This document shows positions 1 to 9,446 of a stretch of DNA of 49,552 nucleotides, piece after piece (position 1 is the first letter of the stretch; each line of letters opens with the position of its first letter). The stretch spans positions 1 through 49,552 of the forward strand of contig PFVX01000063.1 in the NCBI GenBank assembly GCA_002790835.1, read 5' to 3'. The notes under the pieces were generated by a model that was given only the letters and a program-made list of their open reading frames with translations, ran no database searches and was not told the origin of the DNA. This DNA is from a bacterium CG_4_9_14_3_um_filter_65_15. Its GTDB lineage: Bacteria > Krumholzibacteriota > Krumholzibacteriia > LZORAL124-64-63. The translations under genes and the position numbers were made by a program.

Positions 1-327
1 CGCGGATTCTAACACGGGGCAGGGGTTTTTACGAGGGAATCAATATTGGGTTTCATCTTGTCTTCCTTTCTGCCGAACTAGTAATCGACTATTCTATAAT
101 ATCGCGGCCAACGCGAATATACCGCCCATGCAATCCCATTTTCCGAATAAAGGCTATCGCCTGTAACCGCATTATGTCAACTACAGTTAGCGCAGAGGAG
201 GGTAAGTCCTCTGTGCAATGGATAGTGGCCGGACCCGGGATTCCGCGCAACGAACCGTCGGATTACCCTGGCCCACCAGAGTCGATCCGCCGACGCCCCC
301 ATGGGTCCGGATCCTATCGGCAAAGGA
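1..327. other. Left-edge stretch without a supported gene
   Basis: No convincing gene is seen here. The first 180 bases are more AT-rich than the rest of the window. A perfect TATAAT lies at 95-100 on the plus strand but no good -35 element precedes it. On the minus strand a 15-codon reading frame (start 56, stop 9-11; MKPNIDSL...) follows an AGGAAG-like ribosome site and could be a leader peptide or the start of a gene cut off by the window edge. A hairpin with arms at 190-199 and 207-216 (one G-T pair) has no T-run after it. Confidence 0.4.
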
Positions 328-355
328 AACGACCCCGGCCGAAACCGGGGTCGTT
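328..355 (-). terminator. Rho-independent terminator of the superoxide dismutase gene
   Basis: A perfect 11-bp inverted repeat (AACGACCCCGG at 328-338, CCGGGGTCGTT at 345-355) encloses a 6-nt loop. Read on the minus strand it is followed by TCCTTTG, a modest T-rich tail. It lies about 50 bases past the stop codon of the leftward superoxide dismutase gene, where a terminator is expected. Confidence 0.75.
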
Positions 356-401
356 ATTCGTCTCATCGTCTCTCGGCTTGCGACCGGTGGCCGCGACCGA
401 T

Positions 402-983
<582 letters not shown>

Positions 984-1051
984 GACTTACTCCTTGGCTA
1001 TGGTGAAGCGGCGGATCACGCCGACGATCGAATCCATATCAATGCCAGCCC

Positions 1052-1080
1052 AGAATAGGGACATATTTTGAAAACCGCAA
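1052..1080 (-). promoter_or_regulatory. Candidate promoter of sodB
   Basis: On the minus strand TTGCGG (1075-1080) and TATTCT (1052-1057) are separated by 17 bases, about 70 bases before the sodB start. The match to sigma-70 consensus is partial, so this is a candidate only. The spacing and the AT-rich context between the mscS-type stop codon and sodB are the support. Confidence 0.35.
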
Positions 1081-1091
1081 CGCATTCGCGT

Positions 1092-2030
1092 TTACGGCGC
1101 GGGAGGTCCGCCGGTCTCGGGTTTGCCCTCGGTGGGGTTGTCGTAGAATCGCGTGGTGGGGTAGGCGAAATCGATGTCCGGGCTCTCCGCGAAGGCCGTC
1201 AGGACGTCCTCCCAGATCCCCGTGGCCGAGCTGCGCCGTTTGCGCGGGTCGCAGATGTAGCGCAGGGTGAGCACCACGCCGGAATCCGCCACGCTGGTCC
1301 ACACGATGGGCGTCAGGTGCTGGAAGAAGATCATGTATTTGCGACTGGCGTGGCGCACCTGGCGGGCGGCCTTGTCGCTCTGGACGGCGCTGTGACGCTC
1401 GGCGATCTCCAGCAGGATCTCCTTGGCCCGCTTCCAGTCGCTCTCGAACGTCACCATCACCGGGACCTCGTTCCAGATGAACTCGAAGCCCGCCGTGAAG
1501 TTGGCCACCGCGTTCTTGAACACCCAGCCGTTGGGGATGTGGAGGATGCGGCCTGTGCTCTGGTCGGCGTCCACCCAGTTGCCGATCTCGATGAGCGAGA
1601 ACTGAAACAGCCGCTGGTCGATGACGTCGCCCTTGATCCCCCCGATCTCGATGCGGTCGCCCACCACGAAGGGTTTGCGCGAATTGATGAAGATCCAGCC
1701 CGCGAGATTGGACAGGGGATCCTGCAGGGCGATGGCCAGCCCCGCGCTCACGAAGCCCAGATAAGCCGTCCAGCCGGTGAACCCCCCGAACCAGATGATC
1801 ATCGTGGCGATGAAGATCAGGATTCCGGTGATGTAATTGAAGGTCTTGTGGACGATGTAGCGGCGTGAGACTTCATCGAGCCGGCGGTCCGCCACCGAAC
1901 GGAACACCCTCTGAACGCCGATGAACAGGACCCAGACTACCAGGGTTTTTGACAGCTTGGCCAGCACGCTCGGCGACAGACCCAGGTTGTCCTGGCTCCA
2001 CGTCATCACCGTCTGGATGAAATCATGCAT
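1092..2030 (-). CDS. MscS-family small-conductance mechanosensitive channel
   Basis: A 312-aa membrane protein of the MscS family, predicted to open under membrane tension and release osmolytes after hypo-osmotic shock. The pore helix region is visible as GFVSAGLAIALQDPLSNLAGW, followed by the beta-domain (RKPFVVGDRIEIGG, then VDADQSTGRILHIPNG). Three hydrophobic segments precede it. A longer reading frame exists, but the ATG at 2030 is preferred because a GGAAGGG ribosome site precedes it and because the longer version would run into the divergent transporter gene. The spacer to that gene is only 47 bases, so promoters probably overlap coding sequence. The C-terminal tail is short and proline-rich. 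Confidence 0.9.
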   Translation of the reverse strand: MHDFIQTVMTWSQDNLGLSPSVLAKLSKTLVVWVLFIGVQRVFRSVADRRLDEVSRRYIVHKTFNYITGILIFIATMIIWFGGFTGWTAYLGFVSAGLAIALQDPLSNLAGWIFINSRKPFVVGDRIEIGGIKGDVIDQRLFQFSLIEIGNWVDADQSTGRILHIPNGWVFKNAVANFTAGFEFIWNEVPVMVTFESDWKRAKEILLEIAERHSAVQSDKAARQVRHASRKYMIFFQHLTPIVWTSVADSGVVLTLRYICDPRKRRSSATGIWEDVLTAFAESPDIDFAYPTTRFYDNPTEGKPETGGPPAP

Positions 2031-2077
2031 GTCCAGCCCTTCCGTTCTGAACGATTGCCACCGGCGCAGGCCACTGT

Positions 2078-4348
2078 ATGATAGGCTGCAGGAAAATCCC
2101 ACTGCTTTCGACCCGCAAGGCGGCACCCTTGGCCCGCAAACTCGGCACCTTCACCGGAGTCTTCACGCCCACCATCCTGACGATCCTGGGCGTGATCATG
2201 TACCTGCGTTTCGGCTGGCTGGTGGGTCAGCTCGGCCTGAGCCGGGTGATCCCCATCGTGCTGCTGGCCAACGCGATCACCCTCATCACCTCGCTGTCGT
2301 TCTCGGCCGTAGCCACCAACAAGCCCATCGGCGGGGGCGGCGCCTACTTCATCATCTCGCGCAGCCTCGGCATGGAGGCGGGGGGCGCCATCGGCGTGCC
2401 GCTGTTCCTGTCCCAGGCCCTGTCGGTCACCCTCTACGCGTATGGTCTGGCCGAATCGCTGCGTTTCGTGCTGCCGGATCTGCCCCTTGCCCAGACCACG
2501 TACGGGGTGATCCTGGCCGTGGGCCTGCTGGCCTACTTCGGCGCGGAAAAGGCGCTGCGGGCGCAGATGCCGTTGCTGGTGCTGGTGGCCGCGTCGCTGG
2601 TGGCCCTGGCCGTCGGTGCGGTGATGCGTCCGGTAGGGAGCTCCTTGCAGACTCCCGTCGGGGAGATCGGATTCTGGGACGGGTTCGCGGTGTTCTTCCC
2701 TGCCGTCACCGGCGTCATGGCCGGCCTGGGCCTGTCCGGCGACCTGAGCAATCCCATGCGCTCCCTGCCGCGCGGCACCTTCGCCGCGGTGCTCACGGGC
2801 CTGGGCGTGTACCTCCTGGTGCCCTTCCTGCTGGCCCGCGGCGCATCGCCCGACGCCCTGCGCACCGACCCTTTGGTCTGGTCCCGCGTGGCCGCAGGCG
2901 GAGCGTATCTCGTGCTGCCCGGCCTGTGGGCTGCCATCTTCTCCTCGGCGGTGGGCTCGATCCTCGGCGCGCCGCGCACCCTGCAGGCCCTGGCCCGCGA
3001 CGGTCTCATGCCGCACTTCCTCGATCGCCACAATCGCGATGGCGAACCGGACCTGCTGCCCGCCCTGTTGATCTCGCTGATTCTGGCCCTGGGTGCCGTT
3101 TCGCTGGGCGACCTGAACACCGTGGCCGAAGTGGTCTCCATGTTCTTCTTGACCGTGTACGGCGCGGTGAACGTGGTGGCGGCCTTCGAGGCCCTCAGCG
3201 GCGACCCCAGCTGGCGACCCAGCATCCGGACCCCCTGGCTGGTGAACCTGGGCGGGGGCGTGGCCTGCCTGGCGGTGATGGTGCTGATCAACCCACTGGC
3301 CGGCCTGATCGCCCTGCTGGCCGAGCTGGTGCTCTTCCTGGGCCTGGCTCGTCGCGAGTTTTCCACCGGTTGGGGCGATGCCCGCCGCGGCCTGTACGAG
3401 AACCTCATCCGCTGGGCGCTGGTCCATCTCGACCGCCATCCCATGACCGCCCGCAGCTGGCGCCCGCACATTCTGGTCTTCGTCTCGGATCTGGGGCAGG
3501 AAATGGATCTGGTGCGGCTGGCCGACTGGTTCTGCCGTCACCGCGGCGTGGTCACGGTGTGCCGCTTGCTGGTGAACGAAGTCGTGGACAATCCCGAACT
3601 GATCGCCGGCCACGAGTCCATGCGCAACGAACTGCTGGAGGCCGGGCTGGCCGCCTTCCCCGAGATCGACCTGACCGACGATCTCGTGGACGGCATCGTG
3701 GACGTGGCCCAGGCCAACGGCATGGGCGGCATCACCAGCAACACCGTACTGCTGGGATGGCCCAGCGAGCCCAGCCTGCAGGTGGAATTCCTGCAGGCCC
3801 TGCGGCGGCTCGAACTGCTGAACAAGTCCATCATCCTGGCGCAGGTGCAGAACTCCCTGACGGCGCGCGCAGCATTCAGCGAGCCGCGCATCATGGTCTG
3901 GTGGGGCGGCCTGCAGCGCAACGGCGACCTCATGCTCCTTTTGACCTATCTGATGACCGGCAACCCCACCTGGCGCAACGCGCACATCCGCATCATGAGT
4001 CTGGCCTCCACCGAACTGATGAGGCAACAGACCGAACGCAACCTGAATAGCCTGCTGGGGGCCATTCGCATCCGGGCTGAAGTCGAGGTCCTGCTGCGCG
4101 ATCCCCGGGTGAAGGTCGCCGACGTGATCCGCGAACGCAGTCGCCAGGCGGAGTTGGTGGTCATGGGCCTGGCCACCCCCGAACCCGGCCAGGAAGCGGA
4201 ATACGCCGCCCGCATGGAAGCCCTCACCGAAGGCTTGCCCAACGTGCTGTTCGTCAAGAATGCCACGTGCTTCGTGGGGGAGCTGGTGTCGATGCCGGAT
4301 GAGGAGTCAGAGCCCGAAGAGGAATCCTCGCCCGATCATTCCAAGTGA
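2078..4348 (+). CDS. SLC12-like cation-chloride cotransporter (APC superfamily)
   Basis: A 756-aa polytopic membrane protein. The N-terminal core (about residues 20-435) is an amino acid permease-type fold with the SLC12 hallmark GVFTPTILTILGV in TM1 and the glycine-rich NKPIGGGGAYF segment. From about residue 460 to the end lies a soluble domain (HILVFVSDLG..., later VADVIRERSRQAELVVMGL) like the cytoplasmic C-terminal domain of cation-chloride cotransporters. Expected role: symport of Na/K with chloride, or of amino acids in some prokaryotic relatives; substrate cannot be read from sequence. The first ATG has a weak ribosome site; a TTG at 2129 preceded by AAGGCGG would give a start MARKLGTF..., which looks equally natural. 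It is divergent from an MscS channel, hinting at osmotic control. Confidence 0.88.
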   Translation: MIGCRKIPLLSTRKAAPLARKLGTFTGVFTPTILTILGVIMYLRFGWLVGQLGLSRVIPIVLLANAITLITSLSFSAVATNKPIGGGGAYFIISRSLGMEAGGAIGVPLFLSQALSVTLYAYGLAESLRFVLPDLPLAQTTYGVILAVGLLAYFGAEKALRAQMPLLVLVAASLVALAVGAVMRPVGSSLQTPVGEIGFWDGFAVFFPAVTGVMAGLGLSGDLSNPMRSLPRGTFAAVLTGLGVYLLVPFLLARGASPDALRTDPLVWSRVAAGGAYLVLPGLWAAIFSSAVGSILGAPRTLQALARDGLMPHFLDRHNRDGEPDLLPALLISLILALGAVSLGDLNTVAEVVSMFFLTVYGAVNVVAAFEALSGDPSWRPSIRTPWLVNLGGGVACLAVMVLINPLAGLIALLAELVLFLGLARREFSTGWGDARRGLYENLIRWALVHLDRHPMTARSWRPHILVFVSDLGQEMDLVRLADWFCRHRGVVTVCRLLVNEVVDNPELIAGHESMRNELLEAGLAAFPEIDLTDDLVDGIVDVAQANGMGGITSNTVLLGWPSEPSLQVEFLQALRRLELLNKSIILAQVQNSLTARAAFSEPRIMVWWGGLQRNGDLMLLLTYLMTGNPTWRNAHIRIMSLASTELMRQQTERNLNSLLGAIRIRAEVEVLLRDPRVKVADVIRERSRQAELVVMGLATPEPGQEAEYAARMEALTEGLPNVLFVKNATCFVGELVSMPDEESEPEEESSPDHSK

Positions 4349-4473
4349 AAAATATTGTTCGGTTTCGTCATGCCGACCGTCTTCCCTCCTAGAGGCCGGA
4401 TGCGCCTGTCGCCCACCCACCCGTTGCGGAAGATCCCGAGGCATCTTTGCGATGTCGACGCCCGGAGGTTTCG

Positions 4474-4890
4474 ATGAAGACCAAGCTGTTGTGTCTGGCC
4501 ATGTTAATTCTTCTGTCCCTGGTTGCCGCCGCCGGGACATCCGCGGCTGATCCCGACCCTTCATCGGCCTCCATGCGGCCTGTGGATTCCCCCACCAAAG
4601 CGGAAATCGCCGCCATCACCGAGTTGATCAAGGAACACCGGCAGAATCTTCGCGAACTCCTGACCCTGGCCGAATCCCTGGAGCCGTCCCCTGCCCGGGA
4701 CGACGTCCTGGCGAAGATCCAGGCGGCGAAATCCGGGATGGAAGTCCGCATGATCGAAGCCAGGATCCGCTATGCGACGGAAGCCGGCCAGTGGGAGCGC
4801 GTGAGCGCCTTGCAGGAAACGGCGAAGAAGTTGCGCGCACCCCATGCTTCTTACGTGACCGAACAGACCGAGGCGGAGGTGGAAAAATGA
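4474..4890 (+). CDS. Small exported helical protein of unknown function
   Basis: A 138-aa protein with a clear signal peptide (MKTKLLCLAMLILLSLVAAAG, cleavage near TSA-AD). The mature part is almost wholly helical and charged, with heptad-like stretches (EIAAITELIKEHRQNLRELL...) that could form a coiled coil. No family is recognised. The ATG at 4474 is chosen over an upstream frame extension because GGAGG sits six bases before it and the signal peptide starts there. Its stop codon overlaps the ATG of the next gene (ATGA), so it is translationally coupled to the large secreted HEYGH protein and may be its chaperone, inhibitor or partner; that role is inferred from coupling alone. Confidence 0.75.
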   Translation: MKTKLLCLAMLILLSLVAAAGTSAADPDPSSASMRPVDSPTKAEIAAITELIKEHRQNLRELLTLAESLEPSPARDDVLAKIQAAKSGMEVRMIEARIRYATEAGQWERVSALQETAKKLRAPHASYVTEQTEAEVEK

Positions 4891-7800
4891 ACACCACCTC
4901 ACGGCTCCAAAACCTCTGCGTGATGATCTTGCTCGGATTGGCCTTGTTGGCCGCTCCGGCGGGAGCCGGCGTGGACCACTCACCCCTCAAGCTCCGCCTG
5001 AAGCAACCGCCGCGGGCCGCCAAGGCCTGGGAATCCTTCCAGGATGTGTTCGTGGTCCTGGCCGGAGCCGATGTCAAGGTGACGGATATCGCCTTCACCG
5101 GCAAAGGCTGGCAGGCCCGACAATTCGCGGGACCCGGCGACATCTTCCTGACCAGGGGCCAGATCCTCGAGATCCCCTTCGCTGCGACGCCGACGGATCC
5201 CTCCCAGCCGTTGGGCATCAGCTACAAGGTCGAAGGGTACTCCTTCCATGCCACGGTGAACATCGGCGCCGACAAGCTCGCGGACCTGACGGCCCCGGCC
5301 CGGCTCGTGCCCGACAAGGGTTCCAAGGTCGTCGCCCGGGACCAACGTTGGCCCGAACGGACCTATGCGGAAATCGCGGAAAGCCAGAAGAACTGGGGAG
5401 AGAAACAGCTCTCCGACGATCCCAACAAAACTCCCGGTGACAAGGCCCGCACCATCACCGTGCGCGGCACCAACGGCTACTGGCGATACGAAAACCGGGG
5501 AACCCCGGCGGCCCGCCCCACCTGGGAGCCAAGTTCCCAGATCGCCGTCTATATCATGGATGAAGATACGGGCTTCGACGACGTGCTTGGCTTCGCGTAC
5601 GCCAACGCCGACGGAACATTCGAAATTTCCTTCACCTGGGACCCCTGCTACCTGTGCGAGGACAACCCGGACATCTACGTCGAGACCCTGGCCCTGGATG
5701 CCAACGTGGATGTCCAGACCACCTGGCTGGAATGGACCTACGGCTGGGACTCCTGGGTCGAGGACGACTTCACGGGTACCGAGCTCAATTTCGGCGGTTC
5801 CATGCCCGACAAGAACGTGCCCGCCGCCCATCTCTTCCAGATCTATCACCGCGCCGCGAACATCTTCGAAGATCAGGGATATGCGATGGAGCGCATCGAT
5901 ATCCAGTGGCCGGAAGACGACCCTCCGTCCTACTACAACCCCGTGTTCAACGAGATCCACATCGATAAGGGTTCCGAGTGGAACGAGGGCACGTACCTGC
6001 ACGAGTACGGCCATTTCTGGGACGACCTCTACTCCCTCAGCGGCTGGCCCGACTACGACAACGGGATCTGCAACGTGGGCGGCGAACCCAGCCATTGCCA
6101 ATGGTGCCAGGAAAACGACTCGCCCACCGTGGTCAGCGAAGCCTTTGCCACCTACGTCGCCTATCTCCTGGGAGACGAGCTCAACAATTTCCTGCCGAAG
6201 CCCGACGTCTTCCGGTACACCGAAAACCTCGGGGAGTGCTACGACAACCTTGGCCAGCCATGCCCCTGCGACCCCCTCATGACCGAAGGCTTCCAGACCG
6301 CATTCTGGGTCGATGTGGCCGATGACCTGAACGAGAACGACCAACGTGTCGACCCGCTCCACTCCGATGTCTTGACCCTGAGCGGCTGGACCCTGATGAG
6401 CATCGCCGACATGCAGGCCCCCCAGAGCGCTGCGGCCTACTACGCCGAGCTCGTGGCCCGGTATCCCCAGTACAAGGAAGAACTGTGGGAAACGGCCATG
6501 AACAACGGGCAGGACTACGATGACTTTCCGCCACCCAGGATTTCCGACCTGACCAGCGCCACCCACACCGTCAACATGCCCTCACCCGACCAAACGGTGG
6601 AACTGACCTGGAGTACACCCCAGGACGACGCCTCCGGCGTATCCGGCTATTCCTATGTGATTACCCAGTTCCCCGGCACCCCCCCGGCCTCGTCGTCCCC
6701 CACCATTGGGGACGTCAATTTCCTGAACACCCCGCCCATCCGCGCCGGAACCTGGTACATCAACATCGCCACCTTCGACCGGGCGGGAAACAAGTCCCAG
6801 AATTTTGCCACCTTCGGCCCGGTCGTCATCCGTGAACCTTACCCGGCCGACCTCCGTCCCCAGGGTTCCTCCAGCTGGGAACAACCCCTGGTGGTGTACC
6901 AGAGTTGGTATTCCGGCGGCCCCATGAACCTTTCCCCCAACCTCCTCGGCGGCCACGCCCTCAACACATATTTCGCCATGAGCTTCTACAACAACGGGGA
7001 ATCCGGTTTCAGTGAAGTGACCAACATGGACACGTCATTGGATGGTGTTATCATCGACACCCTGCCCATGCCGGGAATGTCCGATTTTTCCTACACCGCG
7101 CGGGTGAACTACGCCCAGCGGCCTATCGACGGCGGCCGTCACACCATCGGGATGGTTCTCGATTCCGGGGAAACCCTTCCGGAAACCGACGAGACCAACA
7201 ACACCTTCGGGGCCCAGTACACCTGGAGTCCGCCTGCCCTGACGACGGGAACCAGGATTACGGGAACGGCCCCGCCGGACCCCTTCGGCGGTATCGCCGA
7301 ATTCGGCGGGTGGTACTACAACGCCAAGGGCTACACTTTCGACAATTCCGCCAACTGGGAGGCCGTGTCCTGCACCGCCAACAACACCAACTATGACTAC
7401 GACCTCCGGCTTCACCAGCCACGCACTTCGAACACCACCGGTTTCGGTGAATATGAGGCCTACTCCCGGCGACCGGCCGGCGCGCTGGATGTCGTCCTGA
7501 TCAACCGGCATATGCTGGCGGCCCAAACCTGGAACGTCGGCGTCATCGGCGATCCGGTTCAAAACCCGGCAAGCTTTCCGAGCTTCACCCTCGACCGGGT
7601 GGCCAACCAGACCATCCTGCCCCTGGGATCCCATGCCTGGTCCTGGGCCAGTTCCGAGCGACTCTCGCTCAAGGAATTCCGGCTCTTCACCCTGGATTCC
7701 AACGACCTGACCCTCACCCTGACCACCAACGCACCCCAGAAGAAGGTCCACATGGGCTGGTTCGGCCCCGCCTTTTCCCGCGGGCCCCTGGACGAGGCCA

Positions 7801-9395
7801 CCCAGACCGTGACCACCGACGCGACGGGCACGGCCGTCATGCGCATGGACAACTTGGGATTGAACATGCTGGGGTATCATTGCCTCGCGATCTATCGCGA
7901 TCCCTCCGATGGCACCACCACCATGAATCTCGAGTTGACCATCGCCCAGACTCCACCGGATCTCATTCCCGTGGTGCCCGAGGTCTGGATCGCGCCCCTG
8001 GTGCCGAATCATCTCCAGATGGCCGCTGGTGTCATGCCCGACACCCTGTTCGGAAACACGTTCCTGACGGGCGGCACCTACCTGAACCAAGCCGTCACGA
8101 ACATCGGCGGGCTCGACGCCTTCGGCGTGCGGTCGCAGGTTTACCTCGACGGAAAACCGTTCACCCCGGAGGTCGACTGGGACCGGGTGAATGAGCTCCA
8201 GGTGGCCACCAACATCGGAACCCAGTTCCATTCCCTTCGCGGCGGCCGCCACACCCTCAGCCTGCACGTGGATCACGGGGACTCGGTGACCGAAGGCGAC
8301 GAGACCAACAATATCTATGGCGCCCAATGGGTGTGGTCTCCCCTCAACCTGACTTTCGGGAATACCACCTTCCGTCCGCTTGCCGTCGACCACCGGGGCG
8401 GGTTTGAAGACATCACCGCCATCGAGCCCGTATCCGACAACTGCGACGGTCTTCGCCTCCCCGCCCCGACCACCGAACAACCCGGCAACTGGCAACTCGT
8501 CGCCGCGATCGCCCCCGATTCCACTTTCCTGAATCTGCAGCTCCACGAGATCGCCGGCGGGGTGAAGGACGGATTCTCGATTACAACCCGGCTGCACAAC
8601 AGCAACTGGCTTCCCGGCGGAACCAGCTACATCCTCATCAACAATCGCCGCACCCCCAAGCGGGCCTTCGACGTCGGCATCGTCGGCGGCGTCGGGACTG
8701 GCGGTTATTACGCGGAGGCGGTGAATTCCACGGACCTGGGTTCAAATCCGACCGGATCCCAGGAAGCCCGCAAGATGGGGCCCATGGAAATCGCCCACAT
8801 CTACGAGATGGAACTCGAACCCGGCGCCTACACGGTGCAGGTCGCCAATTACGAGAAGAGTCTCAACTGGGGCTTGGCCGTCCATTGCGATTCCACCATT
8901 TACAACCCCATCTATCAACGACGCAGCGCCGCCACGATCGGGGCGGCCTGGACCAATCCTCCCGGTGTGGACGAGCAGGTGACTTTCACCGCCGATTTCA
9001 CCGCGAAATACTGCATCGTGGTGTTCCGGCCCGACAGCCGGGACATCCAGGATGGCGGATCCTATGTCCTCAGCATCCTGCATGGGTTGTCCGGCGTCGG
9101 GGATCCCCCGCGCATCGAACGCTCCGCGCTGACGGGGATCTACCCCAACCCGTTCAACCCGCAGACGACCATCGCCTTCGACCTCGTGAAATCCGGCCGA
9201 ACCCGCGTGGACGTCTATGATGTGCGCGGTCACCGGATCAAGAGCCTCTGGCAGGGGACCATGGAAGCCGGATCGCACCGGTTGCCCTGGAACGGGCGCG
9301 ACGATCGCGGCGCCAACGTGGCCAGCGGGGTCTATTTCGTGCGGCTGGTGGGGGATGGATTCAGCGATACGCGCCGGGCCGTGCTCGTCGAGTAG
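4887..9395 (+). CDS. Large secreted HExxH metallopeptidase-like protein with CARDB repeats and C-terminal sorting tail
   Basis: A 1,503-aa exported protein (signal peptide MNTTSRLQNLCVMILLGLALL..., start set by the ATGA overlap and a GGAGGT site). After a segment that looks like a transthyretin-type beta domain (YIMDEDTGFDDVLGF), HEYGH occurs at residues 372-376 with SEAFATY (Glu418) downstream, the layout of a gluzincin-like zinc peptidase. Following parts are an FN3-like module (about 551-648), two CARDB-like repeats (ETDETNN near residue 770, EGDETNN near 1140) and a terminal domain beginning IYPNPFNPQTTIAF and ending RAVLVE. Such tails serve as FlgD-like/sorting domains in FCB bacteria. 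Peptidase activity is likely but unproven; the rest of the protein looks like adhesive beta structure. Confidence 0.85.
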   Translation: MNTTSRLQNLCVMILLGLALLAAPAGAGVDHSPLKLRLKQPPRAAKAWESFQDVFVVLAGADVKVTDIAFTGKGWQARQFAGPGDIFLTRGQILEIPFAATPTDPSQPLGISYKVEGYSFHATVNIGADKLADLTAPARLVPDKGSKVVARDQRWPERTYAEIAESQKNWGEKQLSDDPNKTPGDKARTITVRGTNGYWRYENRGTPAARPTWEPSSQIAVYIMDEDTGFDDVLGFAYANADGTFEISFTWDPCYLCEDNPDIYVETLALDANVDVQTTWLEWTYGWDSWVEDDFTGTELNFGGSMPDKNVPAAHLFQIYHRAANIFEDQGYAMERIDIQWPEDDPPSYYNPVFNEIHIDKGSEWNEGTYLHEYGHFWDDLYSLSGWPDYDNGICNVGGEPSHCQWCQENDSPTVVSEAFATYVAYLLGDELNNFLPKPDVFRYTENLGECYDNLGQPCPCDPLMTEGFQTAFWVDVADDLNENDQRVDPLHSDVLTLSGWTLMSIADMQAPQSAAAYYAELVARYPQYKEELWETAMNNGQDYDDFPPPRISDLTSATHTVNMPSPDQTVELTWSTPQDDASGVSGYSYVITQFPGTPPASSSPTIGDVNFLNTPPIRAGTWYINIATFDRAGNKSQNFATFGPVVIREPYPADLRPQGSSSWEQPLVVYQSWYSGGPMNLSPNLLGGHALNTYFAMSFYNNGESGFSEVTNMDTSLDGVIIDTLPMPGMSDFSYTARVNYAQRPIDGGRHTIGMVLDSGETLPETDETNNTFGAQYTWSPPALTTGTRITGTAPPDPFGGIAEFGGWYYNAKGYTFDNSANWEAVSCTANNTNYDYDLRLHQPRTSNTTGFGEYEAYSRRPAGALDVVLINRHMLAAQTWNVGVIGDPVQNPASFPSFTLDRVANQTILPLGSHAWSWASSERLSLKEFRLFTLDSNDLTLTLTTNAPQKKVHMGWFGPAFSRGPLDEATQTVTTDATGTAVMRMDNLGLNMLGYHCLAIYRDPSDGTTTMNLELTIAQTPPDLIPVVPEVWIAPLVPNHLQMAAGVMPDTLFGNTFLTGGTYLNQAVTNIGGLDAFGVRSQVYLDGKPFTPEVDWDRVNELQVATNIGTQFHSLRGGRHTLSLHVDHGDSVTEGDETNNIYGAQWVWSPLNLTFGNTTFRPLAVDHRGGFEDITAIEPVSDNCDGLRLPAPTTEQPGNWQLVAAIAPDSTFLNLQLHEIAGGVKDGFSITTRLHNSNWLPGGTSYILINNRRTPKRAFDVGIVGGVGTGGYYAEAVNSTDLGSNPTGSQEARKMGPMEIAHIYEMELEPGAYTVQVANYEKSLNWGLAVHCDSTIYNPIYQRRSAATIGAAWTNPPGVDEQVTFTADFTAKYCIVVFRPDSRDIQDGGSYVLSILHGLSGVGDPPRIERSALTGIYPNPFNPQTTIAFDLVKSGRTRVDVYDVRGHRIKSLWQGTMEAGSHRLPWNGRDDRGANVASGVYFVRLVGDGFSDTRRAVLVE

Positions 9396-9446
9396 CCCAG
9401 CGGTTCGGTGTGCATTCTTCGGGGCGGTGTGATATCCTGATCTCCT

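Noticed and set aside
190-216. Hairpin with 10-bp arms near the left edge
   Set aside because: It contains a G-T pair and is not followed by a T-run on either strand, so it is not called a terminator.
1079-1092. AACGC/GCGTT inverted repeat as terminator of the first MscS gene
   Set aside because: The stem is only 5 bp, it overlaps the stop codon, and the following T-run is separated by GCGG.
2006-4027. 673-codon open frame on the minus strand opposite the SLC12-like gene
   Set aside because: Composition is typical of the complement of a GC-rich coding sequence (Gln/His/Gly-rich), and it would cross the divergent promoter region.
4887-9395. Type IX secretion assigned from the YPNPFNP tail
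   Set aside because: FlgD-like tails of this type are found in lineages without a proven type IX system, and no Por/Gld gene is in the window.
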